In this document: positions 1 to 9,182 of the stretch, piece after piece
How the letters are laid out: each line of letters begins with the position of its first letter
Numbering within the stretch: position 1 is the stretch's first letter
Assembly (NCBI RefSeq): GCF_002261475.1
Contig: NZ_NEVN01000001.1
Location: 496,001 to 560,000, forward strand
Length of the DNA stretch: 64,000 nucleotides
Direction of reading: 5' to 3'
Origin: Bordetella genomosp. 5
GTDB lineage: Bacteria; Pseudomonadota; Gammaproteobacteria; Burkholderiales; Burkholderiaceae_B
Notes under the pieces: model-generated
The model's database searches: none
The model's input: the letters and a program-made list of their open reading frames with translations, nothing else
Told to the model about the DNA's origin: nothing
Translations under genes and position numbers: made by a program

Positions 1-275
1 GCCGCGGCGCGGAGTACGCGCTCGTGATCGGCGACGACTGGCAACGCCGCAAGCTCGGCGGGCAATTGATGTCGGCGCTGATCGAGGCCGCGCGCGAGCA
101 GGGGCTGGAATACATCGACGGCCTGGTGCTGTCGACCAACCGCCCCATGCTCACGCTGATGACGCGGCTGGGCTTCACGAACGACGCGGATCCGGAAGAT
201 CCCACGATGCGCCGCGTGTGGCTGGACCTCGACCCGCCCGCGGGCGAGCCGGGGCGGGCCACCGATCCCGTCTGA
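1..275 (+). CDS. GNAT-family acetyltransferase, C-terminal end (5' end outside window)
   Basis: The reading frame is open from the window edge and stops at TGA 273-275, so only about 90 C-terminal residues are visible. They contain the GNAT acetyl-CoA-binding signature: a strand, then DDWQRRKLGGQLM (the Q/RxxGxG/A-type loop), then a helix, followed by a late segment ending in MTRLGFTNDADPEDPTMRRV. This pattern resembles the C-terminal acetyltransferase domain of Pat-type proteins, which fuse an ADP-forming acyl-CoA synthetase-like part to a GNAT domain and acetylate lysines of metabolic enzymes. A free-standing GNAT enzyme is equally possible because the N-terminal part is missing. The stop lies 20 bp from the end of the convergent amidase gene. 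Confidence 0.75.
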   Translation, partial: RGAEYALVIGDDWQRRKLGGQLMSALIEAAREQGLEYIDGLVLSTNRPMLTLMTRLGFTNDADPEDPTMRRVWLDLDPPAGEPGRATDPV

Positions 276-294
276 CCGGGCGATACGACCCGCG

Positions 295-1821
295 TCAGAC
301 GGCCGACACCTCGCCGCCCGCGCCTCTGCGTGCGTTCAGCACCGGCGGCGTCGTCACGATGGACGTGAGCGCGGGGTCGGCGGGCTTGAGCGCGCCGATG
401 TCGGGGCGCGGGCGTTGCAGCCCCTCGATGCCGGCGAAGGCCTGTTCCATGCCTTGCGCCGCCGCCAGCACCTCGCGATCGCCCCGAAACCGCCCGACCA
501 TCTGCAGCCCGAACGGCATGCCGTTCTGGTCGCGGCCGCAAGGCAGCGTCAGCGCGGGATGGGTGGTGAGGGTGATGACGTAGGTGAGGGCCAGCCAGCG
601 ATAGTAGTTTTCCTGGCGCTTGCCGTTGATGGTGTCGGCGTAGAGCTGCGTCCAGGGGAACGGCGAGACGGGCGTGGTCGGCGACAGGATCAGGTCGTAG
701 TCGTCGTAGACGCGCTGAAAGCGCTTGATGAGCCGGGTCTGCTCGGCCTGCGCCCAGGCGCAGTCCATGAGGCTCATGGCCGCGCCCATTTCGAAGTTGG
801 CGCGCGGATTCGGGCCGAGGCTGGCCGGATCCTTTTCGTAGGCGTCGCGCATGCCCGCCACGAAGGCCTCGGCGCGCAGGATGTCGAAGCAACGGTGCGC
901 ATCGCCGAAGTCGATATCGATCGGATCGCAGGCCGCGAAGAGATGGCGCATGCCCGCGATCTTGGCGCGGAACGTCGCGCGGATGCCGTCGTCGACGTCG
1001 CACAGGCCGAAGTCTTCGGTGTAGGCCACGCGCAGGCGGCCCAGGTCGGCCGTGCCGGGATTCAGAAACTGCAGCGGATCGAGCGGATAGCTGAGCGGAT
1101 CGCCCGCATCGGGACCGGCGCTCGCGGCCATCTGCAGGCACGCGTCGGCAACGGTGCGGCCCATCGGGCCGACCACCGAGATCGGCGTCCAGCCCAGCGG
1201 CTTGCGCACGCTGGGCACTACGCCCGGCGACGGGCGGAATCCCACCACGCCGCACTTCGCCGCCGGAATGCGGAGCGAGCCGCCCGTGTCCGAACCCGTG
1301 CACACGGGCAGCAGATCGCTGGCCAGCGCGGCCGCGGACCCGCCGGAGGAGCCGCCGGCGTTGAGGTTGGGATTGAAGGGATTGCCGGTCGCGCCCCACA
1401 CGGTATTGCGCGAGTTGGCGCCCGCGCCCATGTCGGGCACGTTGGTCTTGGCCGCCACGATGGCGCCCGCGCGGCGCAGGCGCGCCACCAGCGCCACGTC
1501 TTCGGTGGGCACGTGATCGCGATAGATCGCCGAGCCGAAGGTCGTGAGCAGGCCGGCCGTGGGCTCGAGGTCCTTCACGCCCATGGGCAAGCCGTGCAGC
1601 AGGCCGAGCGCCTCGCCGGCCATGACCGCGCGCTCGGCGGCGCGCGCCTCTTCGCGAGCCCGGTCGAACGCGGTGGCCGTGATGGCATTGATGAACGGAT
1701 TGACGGCTTCGATGCGTGCGATGCACGCCTCGAGCAATTCCACCGGCGAAAGCTGCCGTGCGCCGATCAGGCGCCGCAGTTCCACGGCCGTCAGGGAAAC
1801 CAGCGAATCGTCCAGGCTCAT
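295..1821 (-). CDS. Amidase-signature (AS) family amidase
   Basis: A 508-residue protein of the amidase signature family, which hydrolyses carboxamides (R-CO-NH2) to acid and ammonia using a Ser-cisSer-Lys triad. The triad is visible as K83 (in MGVKDLEPTAG), S158 (first Ser of GGSSGGS) and S183 (in GSDTGGSLRIPAA). Length and the Gly/Ser-rich core fit full-length AS enzymes, including GatA-like proteins; no GatB/GatC partners are nearby, so a tRNA amidotransferase role is unlikely. It follows a TTT receptor gene on the same strand by 12 bp, so an imported amide is a plausible substrate. Substrate identity cannot be read from the sequence. Confidence 0.9.
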   Translation of the reverse strand: MSLDDSLVSLTAVELRRLIGARQLSPVELLEACIARIEAVNPFINAITATAFDRAREEARAAERAVMAGEALGLLHGLPMGVKDLEPTAGLLTTFGSAIYRDHVPTEDVALVARLRRAGAIVAAKTNVPDMGAGANSRNTVWGATGNPFNPNLNAGGSSGGSAAALASDLLPVCTGSDTGGSLRIPAAKCGVVGFRPSPGVVPSVRKPLGWTPISVVGPMGRTVADACLQMAASAGPDAGDPLSYPLDPLQFLNPGTADLGRLRVAYTEDFGLCDVDDGIRATFRAKIAGMRHLFAACDPIDIDFGDAHRCFDILRAEAFVAGMRDAYEKDPASLGPNPRANFEMGAAMSLMDCAWAQAEQTRLIKRFQRVYDDYDLILSPTTPVSPFPWTQLYADTINGKRQENYYRWLALTYVITLTTHPALTLPCGRDQNGMPFGLQMVGRFRGDREVLAAAQGMEQAFAGIEGLQRPRPDIGALKPADPALTSIVTTPPVLNARRGAGGEVSAV

Positions 1822-1833
1822 GTCCTGCTTCCT

Positions 1834-2826
1834 TCAATCGAGTTTGATATTGGCGCGCTGCGCGAGGTCACGCATGATCGGCAGCTCTTTCTGGATGAGC
1901 GCCTCGCCGTCGGCCGCGCTGGCGTAGGCCGCTTCGAAGCCCTGCGCCTCGAGGCTCTTGCGCACATCGGGCGATGCCAGGGTGGCCTTGAGCGCGCCTT
2001 CCAGGCGGGCCTTCACGTCGGCGGGCAGGCCGCGCGGGGCGGTCAGCATGAGCCAGGTGTCCATGTTCACCGTGGGATAGCCCTGCTCGGCGAACGTGGG
2101 CACGTCGGGCAGGAAGGCCGAACGCTGGGGCGCGGACACGGCGATCACGCGCACCTTGTCCTGTTTGCTCTGGGGCAGCGCGGCCGCCACGGTGTCGACC
2201 GAGAACGGAATCTGGCCGCCGATCAGGTCGGTCATGGCAGGCGAACTGCCCTTGTAGGGCACATGCGTCATTTTAATGCCGGCCGCCGCGAGGTAGGCCT
2301 CGCCCACGAAGTGCGCGGTGGTGCCCGCGCCGAACGAACCGTAGGCCGGTTGATCCGCGCCGCGTCCCTTCACGTAGGCTTCCAGTTCTTTCAGGTTCTT
2401 GACCGGGACCTTGGGGTTGGCCAGCAGGGCCAGGCCGGTGCGGCCCAGAATGCCGATGGGCTCGAAGCTCTTCACCGGGTCGTAGGGCAGCTTGCTCTGA
2501 ATGGCGGGGTTGACCGTGAACGTGGTGCCCGAGCTGATGAGCAGCGTGTAGCCGTCGGGGGCCGCCTTGGCGACGAAGCCGGCGCCGATGGCCGTGCCCG
2601 CGCCCGCGCGGTTTTCCACCACGATGGTCTGACCGATTTCCTGACCGAGCTTCTGCGCGACCACGCGGCCGAGCACATCGGTGGCGCCGCCCGGCGGAAA
2701 CGGCACGACGAGCGTGATGGGGCGCGTGGGGTAGGTGTTCTGGGCGCTCGCGGGTGCGGCGGCGGCCAGCGCGCCGGCGAGGGCGGCGCCGAGCGCGATC
2801 AAGGCAGTTTTCATTGTCATACTCAT
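1834..2826 (-). CDS. Tripartite tricarboxylate transporter (TTT/Bug) family solute-binding protein
   Basis: A 330-residue exported receptor. The N-terminus has a hydrophobic signal peptide ending in a typical APASA cleavage site followed by [19 protein letters not shown], the hallmark start of Bug (TctC-like) receptors; the PFPPGGATD and [13 protein letters not shown]-like stretches fit the ligand loop region. Bug proteins bind carboxylates or other small acids in the periplasm; most are orphans without adjacent TctA/TctB membrane subunits, as here. The ATG overlaps the dsdA stop by 4 bases (ATGA), indicating translational coupling in a dsdA-TTT receptor-amidase operon. A second ATG four codons downstream is possible. 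The ligand is unknown. Confidence 0.9.
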   Translation of the reverse strand: MSMTMKTALIALGAALAGALAAAAPASAQNTYPTRPITLVVPFPPGGATDVLGRVVAQKLGQEIGQTIVVENRAGAGTAIGAGFVAKAAPDGYTLLISSGTTFTVNPAIQSKLPYDPVKSFEPIGILGRTGLALLANPKVPVKNLKELEAYVKGRGADQPAYGSFGAGTTAHFVGEAYLAAAGIKMTHVPYKGSSPAMTDLIGGQIPFSVDTVAAALPQSKQDKVRVIAVSAPQRSAFLPDVPTFAEQGYPTVNMDTWLMLTAPRGLPADVKARLEGALKATLASPDVRKSLEAQGFEAAYASAADGEALIQKELPIMRDLAQRANIKLD

Positions 2827-4202
2827 TGGGGGTGGTGGAGGGGGGGCGCGTCTGTCGGCGCCTGGTTGCCGGCCACGAGCGAATGCCCGCGGCTCAGGAA
2901 TCGCTCATATTCTTCGGCGGGCACGAACAGGCCGCCGGTGGTCCAGGCCAGATGGGTGGCGCGGCTCAGGTGCGGCTGCAGCCCCCGCGCCTGCAGCCAG
3001 GCCTGACCGGCGGGGCTGCCCAGCAGCAGGCCCGGGCCGGAGAAACCCGCGGCGGCGGACGGCTCGATACGCAGGCCCGTGCTGTCGTGCAGGCGGGCGA
3101 GGTCGGCGTGCAACGCGTCGTCCGTCACGGTGTAGACGCCCGCGAGCGTCCCGCCGACGGCCGTGTAGGCCAGCTCCGACGCCCGCGGCACGGCGAGGCC
3201 GTCGGCGTCGGTGAGATTGTTCAAGCCGATGTCGTACACGGACGGCGGTACCGGCAGGCCGGGCAGCTGGCCTTCACCGGACATCATGCGCAGCAGGAAG
3301 CAGGGCGATTGCACGGGCTCGGCGAAGAAGCAGTGCACGTGTTCGCCATAAAGCAGCGACAGGCCGTACGCGATGCCGCCCGGCGCGCCGCCCACGCCGC
3401 AGGGCAGGTAGACAAAGAGCGGATGCTCCGCATCCACGCGGATATCGGCCTGCGCGATCTGGTCGCGCAGGTACAGCGCGGCCGCCGCGTAACCCAGAAA
3501 CAGCGACGCCGAGCGTTCGTCGTCGACGAAGTAGCCGTGAGGATCGGCCTCCACCTGGCGGCGGCCCGCGGCCACCGCTTTTTCATAGTCGCCCTCGTGC
3601 TCGACGACTTCGACGCCACGCGCGCGCAGCCGCGCCTTTTTCCAGGCCTTGGCGTCGGCCGACATGTGCACCGCGGCGCGAAAGCCCAGCGCCGACGCGA
3701 TCACGCCGATCGACAGTCCGAGGTTGCCGGTCGACCCGACCGCCACCTGATAGCGGCCGAAGCACGCACGGGCCTCGGGCGTCGCAAGCTTGCGGTAGTC
3801 GTCGCCGGGCTGGATCAAGCCCTGTTCGAGCGCGAGGCGTTCCGCGAACTCGAGCACCTCGTGAATACCGCCGCGTGCCTTGATCGAGCCCGCCACGGGC
3901 AGGACATGATCGGCCTTGATCCACAGGCGTCCCGCGGTGGGCGGCAGCTCGAGCGCCGCCTGCATCGCGCTCGCGTCGAGCAGCGGCGACTCGATGACGC
4001 CCTGCGTGGCCGTCAGCTCGGGAAACAGCTGAGCCAGCAAGGGGGCGTAGCGGGTGAAGCGTGCCTGGGCCGCCTGCACATCGGCCAGGCTGAACGCAGC
4101 GGCGTGAGCCGACGGCGTGTCGGAACGCGTCCACAGTACGGGCCGGGCCGCGCGCAGCGTCTGCAGCCATTCAGGAGAGAGCGAAGAAGAGGACACGTTC
4201 AT
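2823..4202 (-). CDS. dsdA: D-serine dehydratase (D-serine ammonia-lyase)
   Basis: A 459-residue fold-type II PLP enzyme that converts D-serine to pyruvate and ammonia, slightly longer than the E. coli enzyme (about 440). The PLP lysine is K108 in the DsdA-characteristic stretch [26 protein letters not shown] and [10 protein letters not shown] supply the phosphate- and substrate-binding loops. I chose ATG 4202 ([12 protein letters not shown]); the frame stays open for 34 more codons upstream but that extension would run into the divergent promoter region. It heads an operon with the TTT receptor and amidase, and a LysR regulator is transcribed divergently, as DsdC is beside dsdXA in E. coli. 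Confidence 0.93.
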   Translation of the reverse strand: MNVSSSSLSPEWLQTLRAARPVLWTRSDTPSAHAAAFSLADVQAAQARFTRYAPLLAQLFPELTATQGVIESPLLDASAMQAALELPPTAGRLWIKADHVLPVAGSIKARGGIHEVLEFAERLALEQGLIQPGDDYRKLATPEARACFGRYQVAVGSTGNLGLSIGVIASALGFRAAVHMSADAKAWKKARLRARGVEVVEHEGDYEKAVAAGRRQVEADPHGYFVDDERSASLFLGYAAAALYLRDQIAQADIRVDAEHPLFVYLPCGVGGAPGGIAYGLSLLYGEHVHCFFAEPVQSPCFLLRMMSGEGQLPGLPVPPSVYDIGLNNLTDADGLAVPRASELAYTAVGGTLAGVYTVTDDALHADLARLHDSTGLRIEPSAAAGFSGPGLLLGSPAGQAWLQARGLQPHLSRATHLAWTTGGLFVPAEEYERFLSRGHSLVAGNQAPTDAPPLHHPQ

Positions 4203-4320
4203 AGGTATGACAAAGCGGTGACACCGGTGATGCGCACATGCTAGGCGTGACGCTCGCGTTGCAGCAATATGAATGCTTAGAATGGTGCTTTGCGTTTCCC
4301 GCAAACCTCGGGTGAACCCT

Positions 4321-5256
4321 ATGGACCCGCAAATCCTGCAAGAAATGGCGATGCGCTACTTCCTCGAAGTGGTGCGCTGCGGCTCGGTCAGCGCGGCCGC
4401 CGAGCGCCTGGACGTGGCGCCGTCGGCGGTCAGCCGGCAGATCGCCCGGCTCGAGCGCGCGCTCGGCACCCTGTTGTTCGAGCGGCGCGCGCGCGGCATG
4501 GCGCTCAATGCGGCCGGCGAGCTGCTGGCCGCCCATGCCAAGCGGGCGCAACACGACATCGATCGGATCACCGGCGAGATCATGAGCCTGCGCGGCCTGC
4601 GTCAGGGCCTGGTGCGCATCGTCTGCACGGAAGGTTTCGCGCATGACTTCGTGCCCGTCGCGATCGCGACGTTTCGCCAGCGCTATGCCGGCATCCGGTT
4701 CACCCTGGATATCTGTTCGCAAGGCGAGGTGCCGCTGCGGGTGCGCGATGGCGCGGCCGACATCGGCATCACGCTGAGCCTGACCTCCCATCGCGACGTG
4801 AGGGTGGAGCTGCGCATGCCCGCGCCGGTGCGCGCGGTGGTGGCCGCGGATCACGTGCTGGCGCGCCAGCCGGAGCTGTCGCTCGCGCAGTTGATGGCCT
4901 ATCCGCTGGCATTGCCCGACACGGAGTCGACGCTGCGCCAACTGATCGACATCAGCTGCAGCCGTCAGCAACTGCATTGCGAGCCGGTGTTTTCGAGCCG
5001 CAGTGTGGATGCGCTGGTCGCGTTCGCGGGGGCGGGCGGCGGCGTGGCTTTCTGTGGCGAGCTGGCGGCCCGGAACCGCCTGCGCGGCAAGGAAGTGGTG
5101 GCGGTGCCGCTGCGCGATCGCGAGATGAACGAGCGCCACTTCGAGGTTCAGACGCTGGCTGGACGCGTGTTGCCGGACGCGGCCAAGGCGTTCATCGCGA
5201 GTCTGCGCGAGGGCCTGAGCGACGCCGAGTTGGCGGCGTGGGACGCCGCCGGCTGA
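4321..5256 (+). CDS. LysR-family transcriptional regulator, divergent from dsdA
   Basis: A 311-residue LysR regulator: an N-terminal winged helix-turn-helix ([20 protein letters not shown] near residues 20-40) and a periplasmic-binding-like effector domain. ATG 4321 (MDPQILQEM) puts the helix at the usual distance from the N-terminus; the frame is open to 4273, but that would overlap the promoter zone. The 118-bp gap to dsdA is the expected site of a T-N11-A type operator. Position suggests control of the dsdA-TTT receptor-amidase operon, possibly with D-serine or a related amino acid as inducer; this is inference from gene order. Confidence 0.88.
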   Translation: MDPQILQEMAMRYFLEVVRCGSVSAAAERLDVAPSAVSRQIARLERALGTLLFERRARGMALNAAGELLAAHAKRAQHDIDRITGEIMSLRGLRQGLVRIVCTEGFAHDFVPVAIATFRQRYAGIRFTLDICSQGEVPLRVRDGAADIGITLSLTSHRDVRVELRMPAPVRAVVAADHVLARQPELSLAQLMAYPLALPDTESTLRQLIDISCSRQQLHCEPVFSSRSVDALVAFAGAGGGVAFCGELAARNRLRGKEVVAVPLRDREMNERHFEVQTLAGRVLPDAAKAFIASLREGLSDAELAAWDAAG

Positions 5257-5257
5257 C

Positions 5258-5917
5258 CTAGGCGCGCCGCGCGGGCGCGCCACGCTCGAAATACCACTGC
5301 GCGGCGTGATGCACGTGGCGCGATGCCAGCATGCTCGCGAGTTCTGGGTCGCCCGCCTTCACGGCACCGAGGATGCCCGCGTGCTCCTGCCAGATCTGGG
5401 TGGCGCGCGCGCTGTGATTGCGCGAGAACAGCAGCGCGGTGCGGTCACGCAGCGAGCGCATCAGGTCCTGCAGCACCGCATTGCTGCTCGCGCCGCCCAG
5501 CAGGTCGTGAAAGCGCCGGTTCTGCTCGAGCAGCGCCGGCATGTCGCCGCATTCGATGGCCGCCTGACCCGCGCGGATGGCGCTGTCGAGCGCCGCCATC
5601 TGCGGCGCGTCGCGGCGCTCGGCCGCGAGCCGGGCGTTGAGTGCTTCGAGCGTGGCGCGGACTTCGACGATGTCGTGCGCGTGCTCGCGCGACAGGCTCG
5701 TCACCGATGCGCCGCGACGCGGTTCGATGCGCACCAACCCTGCCGACGCGAGCGCCCGCAGGGCCTCACGCACCGGGATGCGCGAAACCCCCATCTCCAG
5801 CGCGATATCGCCTTCGACGAGCCGCTCGCCCTGCTGGTAGTGCCCGGTCAGGATGCGGCGGCGCAACGTGTCCTGCACGAGCGCGAACAAAGGGGCGTGC
5901 TGGCTGCCTGGAGTCAT
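5258..5917 (-). CDS. GntR-family regulator, FadR/FCD subfamily
   Basis: A 219-residue repressor-type regulator. An N-terminal winged helix (VQDTLRRRILTGHYQQGERL, then LALEMGVSRIPVREALRAL-like recognition helix) is followed by an all-helical FCD ligand domain with the usual Asp/His metal-binding pattern. ATG 5917 is preferred; an in-frame TTG at 5950 would add 11 residues. It is tail-to-tail with the LysR gene (1-base gap) and divergent from the permease at 6203. Two copies of a 15-bp motif (5951-5965 and 6103-6117) lie in the shared intergenic region, so autoregulation and permease control are likely. FCD proteins commonly sense small organic acids. Confidence 0.87.
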   Translation of the reverse strand: MTPGSQHAPLFALVQDTLRRRILTGHYQQGERLVEGDIALEMGVSRIPVREALRALASAGLVRIEPRRGASVTSLSREHAHDIVEVRATLEALNARLAAERRDAPQMAALDSAIRAGQAAIECGDMPALLEQNRRFHDLLGGASSNAVLQDLMRSLRDRTALLFSRNHSARATQIWQEHAGILGAVKAGDPELASMLASRHVHHAAQWYFERGAPARRA

Positions 5918-5950
5918 GGACGGGGAGCGGGGGTGGCGAGGAGTTTTCAA

Positions 5951-5965
5951 CGTATATCGTATTCA
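5951..5965. promoter_or_regulatory. Candidate GntR/FCD operator, site A
   Basis: Reads TGAATA-CGA-TATACG on the minus strand, directly upstream of the GntR regulator start. It shares the pattern YGAATA-N3-TATWCR with sites at 6103-6117 and 23514-23528. The pattern is seen in the sequence; its use as an operator is inferred. Confidence 0.4.
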
Positions 5966-6062
5966 ATCTCTCGTCAATCGGGAAACTCCTGCTCCTGGGG
6001 TTTGTCTGCGTGTCTGCCAATAAACCTATAAAAAACAACGCGTTATACGAAATTCCACGGTT

Positions 6063-6102
6063 TTCTGGACAAACCATAGAACACGCGACTTTTTGTCTAG
6101 AA
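6063..6102. repeat. Imperfect inverted repeat in the GntR-permease intergenic region
   Basis: TTCTGGACAAA at 6063-6073 and TTTGTCTAGAA at 6092-6102 match as inverted arms at 10 of 11 positions around an 18-base spacer. It lies beside operator candidate site B in an AT-rich segment (about 5940-6120) that holds the divergent promoters. It may be a second regulatory element or an RNA hairpin; no function is established. Confidence 0.35.
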
Positions 6103-6117
6103 CGAATATAGTATACG
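6103..6117. promoter_or_regulatory. Candidate GntR/FCD operator, site B
   Basis: Reads CGAATA-TAG-TATACG on the plus strand, 86 bp upstream of the permease start codon. It fits the same YGAATA-N3-TATWCR pattern as sites A and C. It overlaps a TATAGT/TATACG stretch that could serve as a -10 region, which would suit repression. Confidence 0.42.
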
Positions 6118-6202
6118 AATCGCCACGCACCTCGCCGTCCAGAGCGGGGGTGGCGTCCGATGCGACAAACAGCCGATCCATTCGGCGTACAAGGGGAAGT
6201 TC

Positions 6203-7702
6203 ATGAATCAGGAAGTCGTCATTACCGCGGCGCACTGGATGTATTTGCTCGGTGTACTGGTCATCGTCGTCACGATGATCTTCCGGGCCAACGTCGTCGT
6301 GCCGTCGCTGGTCGCCACCATGCTCGTGGGCATGGCGTTCGCGGGGGGCAGCGTGGTGGCCGGCGTGACCGCCGTGTTCAACGCCAGCTTCACCGCGGCC
6401 AAGGAGCTGTTCAACATCTTTCTGGTCATCGCGTTCATGACCGCGCTGCTCAACTCGCTCAAGACGCTCGGGTCGGATGTGCGCATGGTGCAGCCGTTTC
6501 GAGCGGTGATGACCAACGGCCACATCGCGTTCGTGGTGCTGGCGCTGGCCACTTACCTGATCTCGTTGTTCTTCTGGCCCACGCCGGCGGTGCCCCTGGT
6601 GGCCGCGATCCTGCTGCCCGCCGCCATCGCGGCAGGCCTGCCGCCGTTGGGCGCCGCGTGTGCGATCGCGATCGCCGGGCAGGGCATGGCGCTGTCGTCC
6701 GACTACGTGATCGGCGTGGCGCCGGGGATCAGTGCCAAGGCCGCCAACGTGGCCGTCGCGCTGGTGGCGGAACGCACGCTGGTGCTGTCGCTGGTGACCG
6801 GCTTGCTGGCGCTGGCCCTCGCCTACCTGGCGATGCGGCGCGAGATCGTGGCGCCTTCCGAGCGCCTGCTGGCGGCCTGGCAGCGCAAGGCCGTGGCCGT
6901 GCCGGAGTCGGTCGAAGAGGCAGGCACGATGGATAAAGAGTCCCTGGCCGAAGCGGTCGAGTACGGGCCGGGGCCCGTCGCGGTGCCGGACACGGCGTGG
7001 TCACGCGTGTTCGCCATCGTGACGCCGCTCGCCTTCCTCGCCATCGTGCTGGTGATGGTGGCGCCGCGCCTCTTTCCCAATCTGCCGCCGCTGCGCGGCG
7101 GCGAGGCGGCCGCGCTCGTGGGCGGTACGGCGGCCTTGCTGATGGTGGCCGCGACGGCGGCCGGCGTCGCCGGGCGCGACTTCCTCAACACCGCGGCGGA
7201 TCACGTGACCGACGGTTTCGTGTTCGCGTTCAAGGCCATGGGCTCGGTGCTGCCGATCGCCGGCTTCTTCTTTCTGGGTGCGCCGGATCAGGCCGCCAAT
7301 ATCCTGGGCGCGGCGCCGGGGCAGGCGCCCAATCTGCTGTTCGATCTGCTGCAGGCCTCGCAGGGCTTCATTCCGGACAACGCCTTCGTCGTCGGCTTCG
7401 GCGTGCTGCTGGTCGGCATCATCACCGGCATCGATGGCTCGGGCTTTTCGGGCCTGCCGCTCACCGGCGCGCTGTCCGGCGCGCTGGGCGCGACCTCGGG
7501 CGTGGACGCGGCCACGCTCGCCGCGATCGGACAGATGGGGGCAATCTGGACCGGCGGCGGCACGCTCGTGGCGTGGTCCTCGCTGATCGCGGTGGCCGGC
7601 TTTGCGCGCGTGTCCGTGCTCGATCTCGTGCGGCGCCTGTTCGTGCCGGTCGTCATCGGGCTGATCACATCCACGGTGGTCGCGATCAGTTTTCTGACCT
7701 GA
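6203..7702 (+). CDS. Multi-pass membrane permease of the ion-transporter type, substrate unknown
   Basis: A 499-residue integral membrane protein with roughly 12 hydrophobic segments and a charged loop near residues 225-260 (EESVEEAGTMDKESLAEAVE) that divides it into two halves. Gly/Ser/Pro-rich re-entrant-like stretches (FFWPTPAVPLVAAILLP in the first half, GIDGSGFSGLPLTGALSGAL in the second) occur at equivalent places, as in two-fold pseudo-symmetric anion or organic-acid carriers. I do not recognise the family with certainty. The start has a good ribosome site (AGGGGAAG). It is divergent from a GntR/FCD regulator, which suggests inducible uptake or exchange of a small organic acid. Confidence 0.7.
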   Translation: MNQEVVITAAHWMYLLGVLVIVVTMIFRANVVVPSLVATMLVGMAFAGGSVVAGVTAVFNASFTAAKELFNIFLVIAFMTALLNSLKTLGSDVRMVQPFRAVMTNGHIAFVVLALATYLISLFFWPTPAVPLVAAILLPAAIAAGLPPLGAACAIAIAGQGMALSSDYVIGVAPGISAKAANVAVALVAERTLVLSLVTGLLALALAYLAMRREIVAPSERLLAAWQRKAVAVPESVEEAGTMDKESLAEAVEYGPGPVAVPDTAWSRVFAIVTPLAFLAIVLVMVAPRLFPNLPPLRGGEAAALVGGTAALLMVAATAAGVAGRDFLNTAADHVTDGFVFAFKAMGSVLPIAGFFFLGAPDQAANILGAAPGQAPNLLFDLLQASQGFIPDNAFVVGFGVLLVGIITGIDGSGFSGLPLTGALSGALGATSGVDAATLAAIGQMGAIWTGGGTLVAWSSLIAVAGFARVSVLDLVRRLFVPVVIGLITSTVVAISFLT

Positions 7703-7722
7703 CCGCGATCCCGGGCGTCGAC

Positions 7723-8436
7723 CTAGACGCCCAGGTAGCGCGCCAGCGCCTCGGGTCGGCGGGCGAACGCGGCACTCTCGCCGCCTTCGACCAGCCGGCC
7801 TTTTTCCATCACGACGCAGCGATCGGTGTGATCGAGCACGGCGCGAAAATTCCGGTCGACGATCAGGGTCGAGATGCCGGTGGCACGGATCTGCGCGATG
7901 ATGCGCCAGATCTCGGCCACCACCAGCGGCGCGAGGCCTTCCGTCGCTTCGTCCAGCACCAGCAGCTCGGGATTGGTCATCAGGGCGCGGCCGATGGCCA
8001 GCATCTGCTGCTCGCCACCCGAGAGCTGCTGGCCACCGTGCTGCAGCCGCTCGGACAGGCGCGGAAACGTGGCGAGCACGCGTTCGTAGTCCCACCCCGC
8101 GCGCGCGCCCCGGCCGCGGCGCGCGGCCACCAGGAGGTTCTCGCGCACGCTCAGGTTCGGAAAGATGCCGCGGCCCTCGGGCACATAGGCGATGCCGAGC
8201 CGCGCGATCGCGTGGGGCTGGGCGCGCGTGCAATCGCGCCCGTCCACATGCACGCTGCCCTGGGTCGGACGCACCAGACCCAACAGCGTGCGGATCAGGG
8301 TGGTCTTGCCCATGCCGTTACGTCCGATGAGACCGATGGCCTCGCCGGGCGCGATCTCCAGATCGACGCCGCGCAGCACATGGCTCGCGCCGTAATGCGT
8401 ATGGAGTTCCCGGGTCTGCACCAGCGCGGCGGTCAT
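7723..8436 (-). CDS. Branched-chain-type ABC transporter ATPase, LivF type (benzoate cluster)
   Basis: A 237-residue cytoplasmic ATPase with Walker A GRNGMGKTT, the LivF-type signature LSGGEQQMLAIGRAL and Walker B LLVLDEATEGLAP. The EGRGIFPNLSVRENL segment is typical of LivF. The ATG (8434-8436) overlaps the stop of the upstream LivG gene as ATGA. It is the last gene of a five-gene importer following benzoate-CoA ligase on the same strand, so it probably energises uptake of benzoate or a related aromatic acid. The H-loop region reads LIVDRNFRAV, where LivF proteins usually have VEQN, so the usual Glu is replaced by Asp and the Gln by Arg. Confidence 0.9.
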   Translation of the reverse strand: MTAALVQTRELHTHYGASHVLRGVDLEIAPGEAIGLIGRNGMGKTTLIRTLLGLVRPTQGSVHVDGRDCTRAQPHAIARLGIAYVPEGRGIFPNLSVRENLLVAARRGRGARAGWDYERVLATFPRLSERLQHGGQQLSGGEQQMLAIGRALMTNPELLVLDEATEGLAPLVVAEIWRIIAQIRATGISTLIVDRNFRAVLDHTDRCVVMEKGRLVEGGESAAFARRPEALARYLGV

Positions 8437-9182
8437 GCGTGTTCTCCCAGATAGGCGGTCTGCACGTCGGCGTTGGCGCGGACGGCGGCGGGCGTGCCGC
8501 TGGCGAGCGTGCTGCCATTGACCATCACGGTGATCGTGTCGGCCACGCGGAACACCGCGTCCATGTCGTGCTCGACCAGCAGGATCGCGTGATCGCGCCG
8601 CAGTTCGTCCAGCAGCGCCAGAATGCGCTCCGTTTCTTCGGGGCCCATGCCGGCGAGGGGTTCGTCGAGCAGCAGCACGGTCGGGCCGCCGGCCAGGCAC
8701 ATGGCGATCTCGAGCTGACGCTTGTGGCCGTGGGGCAGCGCGCCCGCCAGGCTGTTCGCCTGACCGGCCAGCCCCGTCCGGTCCAGCGCGACGTGCGCGC
8801 GTTCGGCGCTGGACGTGCAGGCCTGCGCGTCGGCCAGCCAATGCCAGAAGCGCTGGTGGCGGGCCTGCGCGGCAAGCCGGCAGTTCTCGTAGACCGACAG
8901 GGTGGGGAAGATCGTGGAGCGTTGATAGGTGCGGCCCAGACCGGCGCGGGCGCGGCGCGGTTGCGGCCAGGCGCTCACATCCACCTCGGACAGCGTGACG
9001 CGGCCGCTGGTGGGCGCCAGCTCGCCCGACAGAATATTGATCAGGGTGGACTTGCCCGCGCCGTTGGTGCCGATCACCGCGTGCACGGCGCCGCGCGCGA
9101 GCGTGAGTGACACGGCATCCACCGCGAGCAGTCCGCCGAAGCGGCGGGTGATGGCATGGGCCGAGAGCAGGGCGTCAGGCAT
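8433..9182 (-). CDS. Branched-chain-type ABC transporter ATPase, LivG type (benzoate cluster)
   Basis: A 249-residue ATPase with Walker A GTNGAGKST, a LivG-type insertion (GLGRTYQRSTIFPTLSVYENC), the Walker B stretch VLLLDEPLAGMGPEE and the H-loop LLVEHDMDAVF. The signature motif is unusual: LPHGHKRQLEIAMCL rather than LSxGxQR, as seen in some LivG proteins. ATG 9182 was chosen because translation further upstream gives no conserved sequence. It overlaps livM by 8 bp and livF by 4 bp, indicating coupled translation of the complex. Confidence 0.9.
   Translation of the reverse strand: MPDALLSAHAITRRFGGLLAVDAVSLTLARGAVHAVIGTNGAGKSTLINILSGELAPTSGRVTLSEVDVSAWPQPRRARAGLGRTYQRSTIFPTLSVYENCRLAAQARHQRFWHWLADAQACTSSAERAHVALDRTGLAGQANSLAGALPHGHKRQLEIAMCLAGGPTVLLLDEPLAGMGPEETERILALLDELRRDHAILLVEHDMDAVFRVADTITVMVNGSTLASGTPAAVRANADVQTAYLGEHA

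Noticed and set aside
415-3006. Very long open frame opposite the amidase and TTT receptor genes
   Set aside because: Sequence is Arg/Gly/Ala/His-rich without any domain and mirrors high-GC genes on the other strand, which have clear catalytic motifs.
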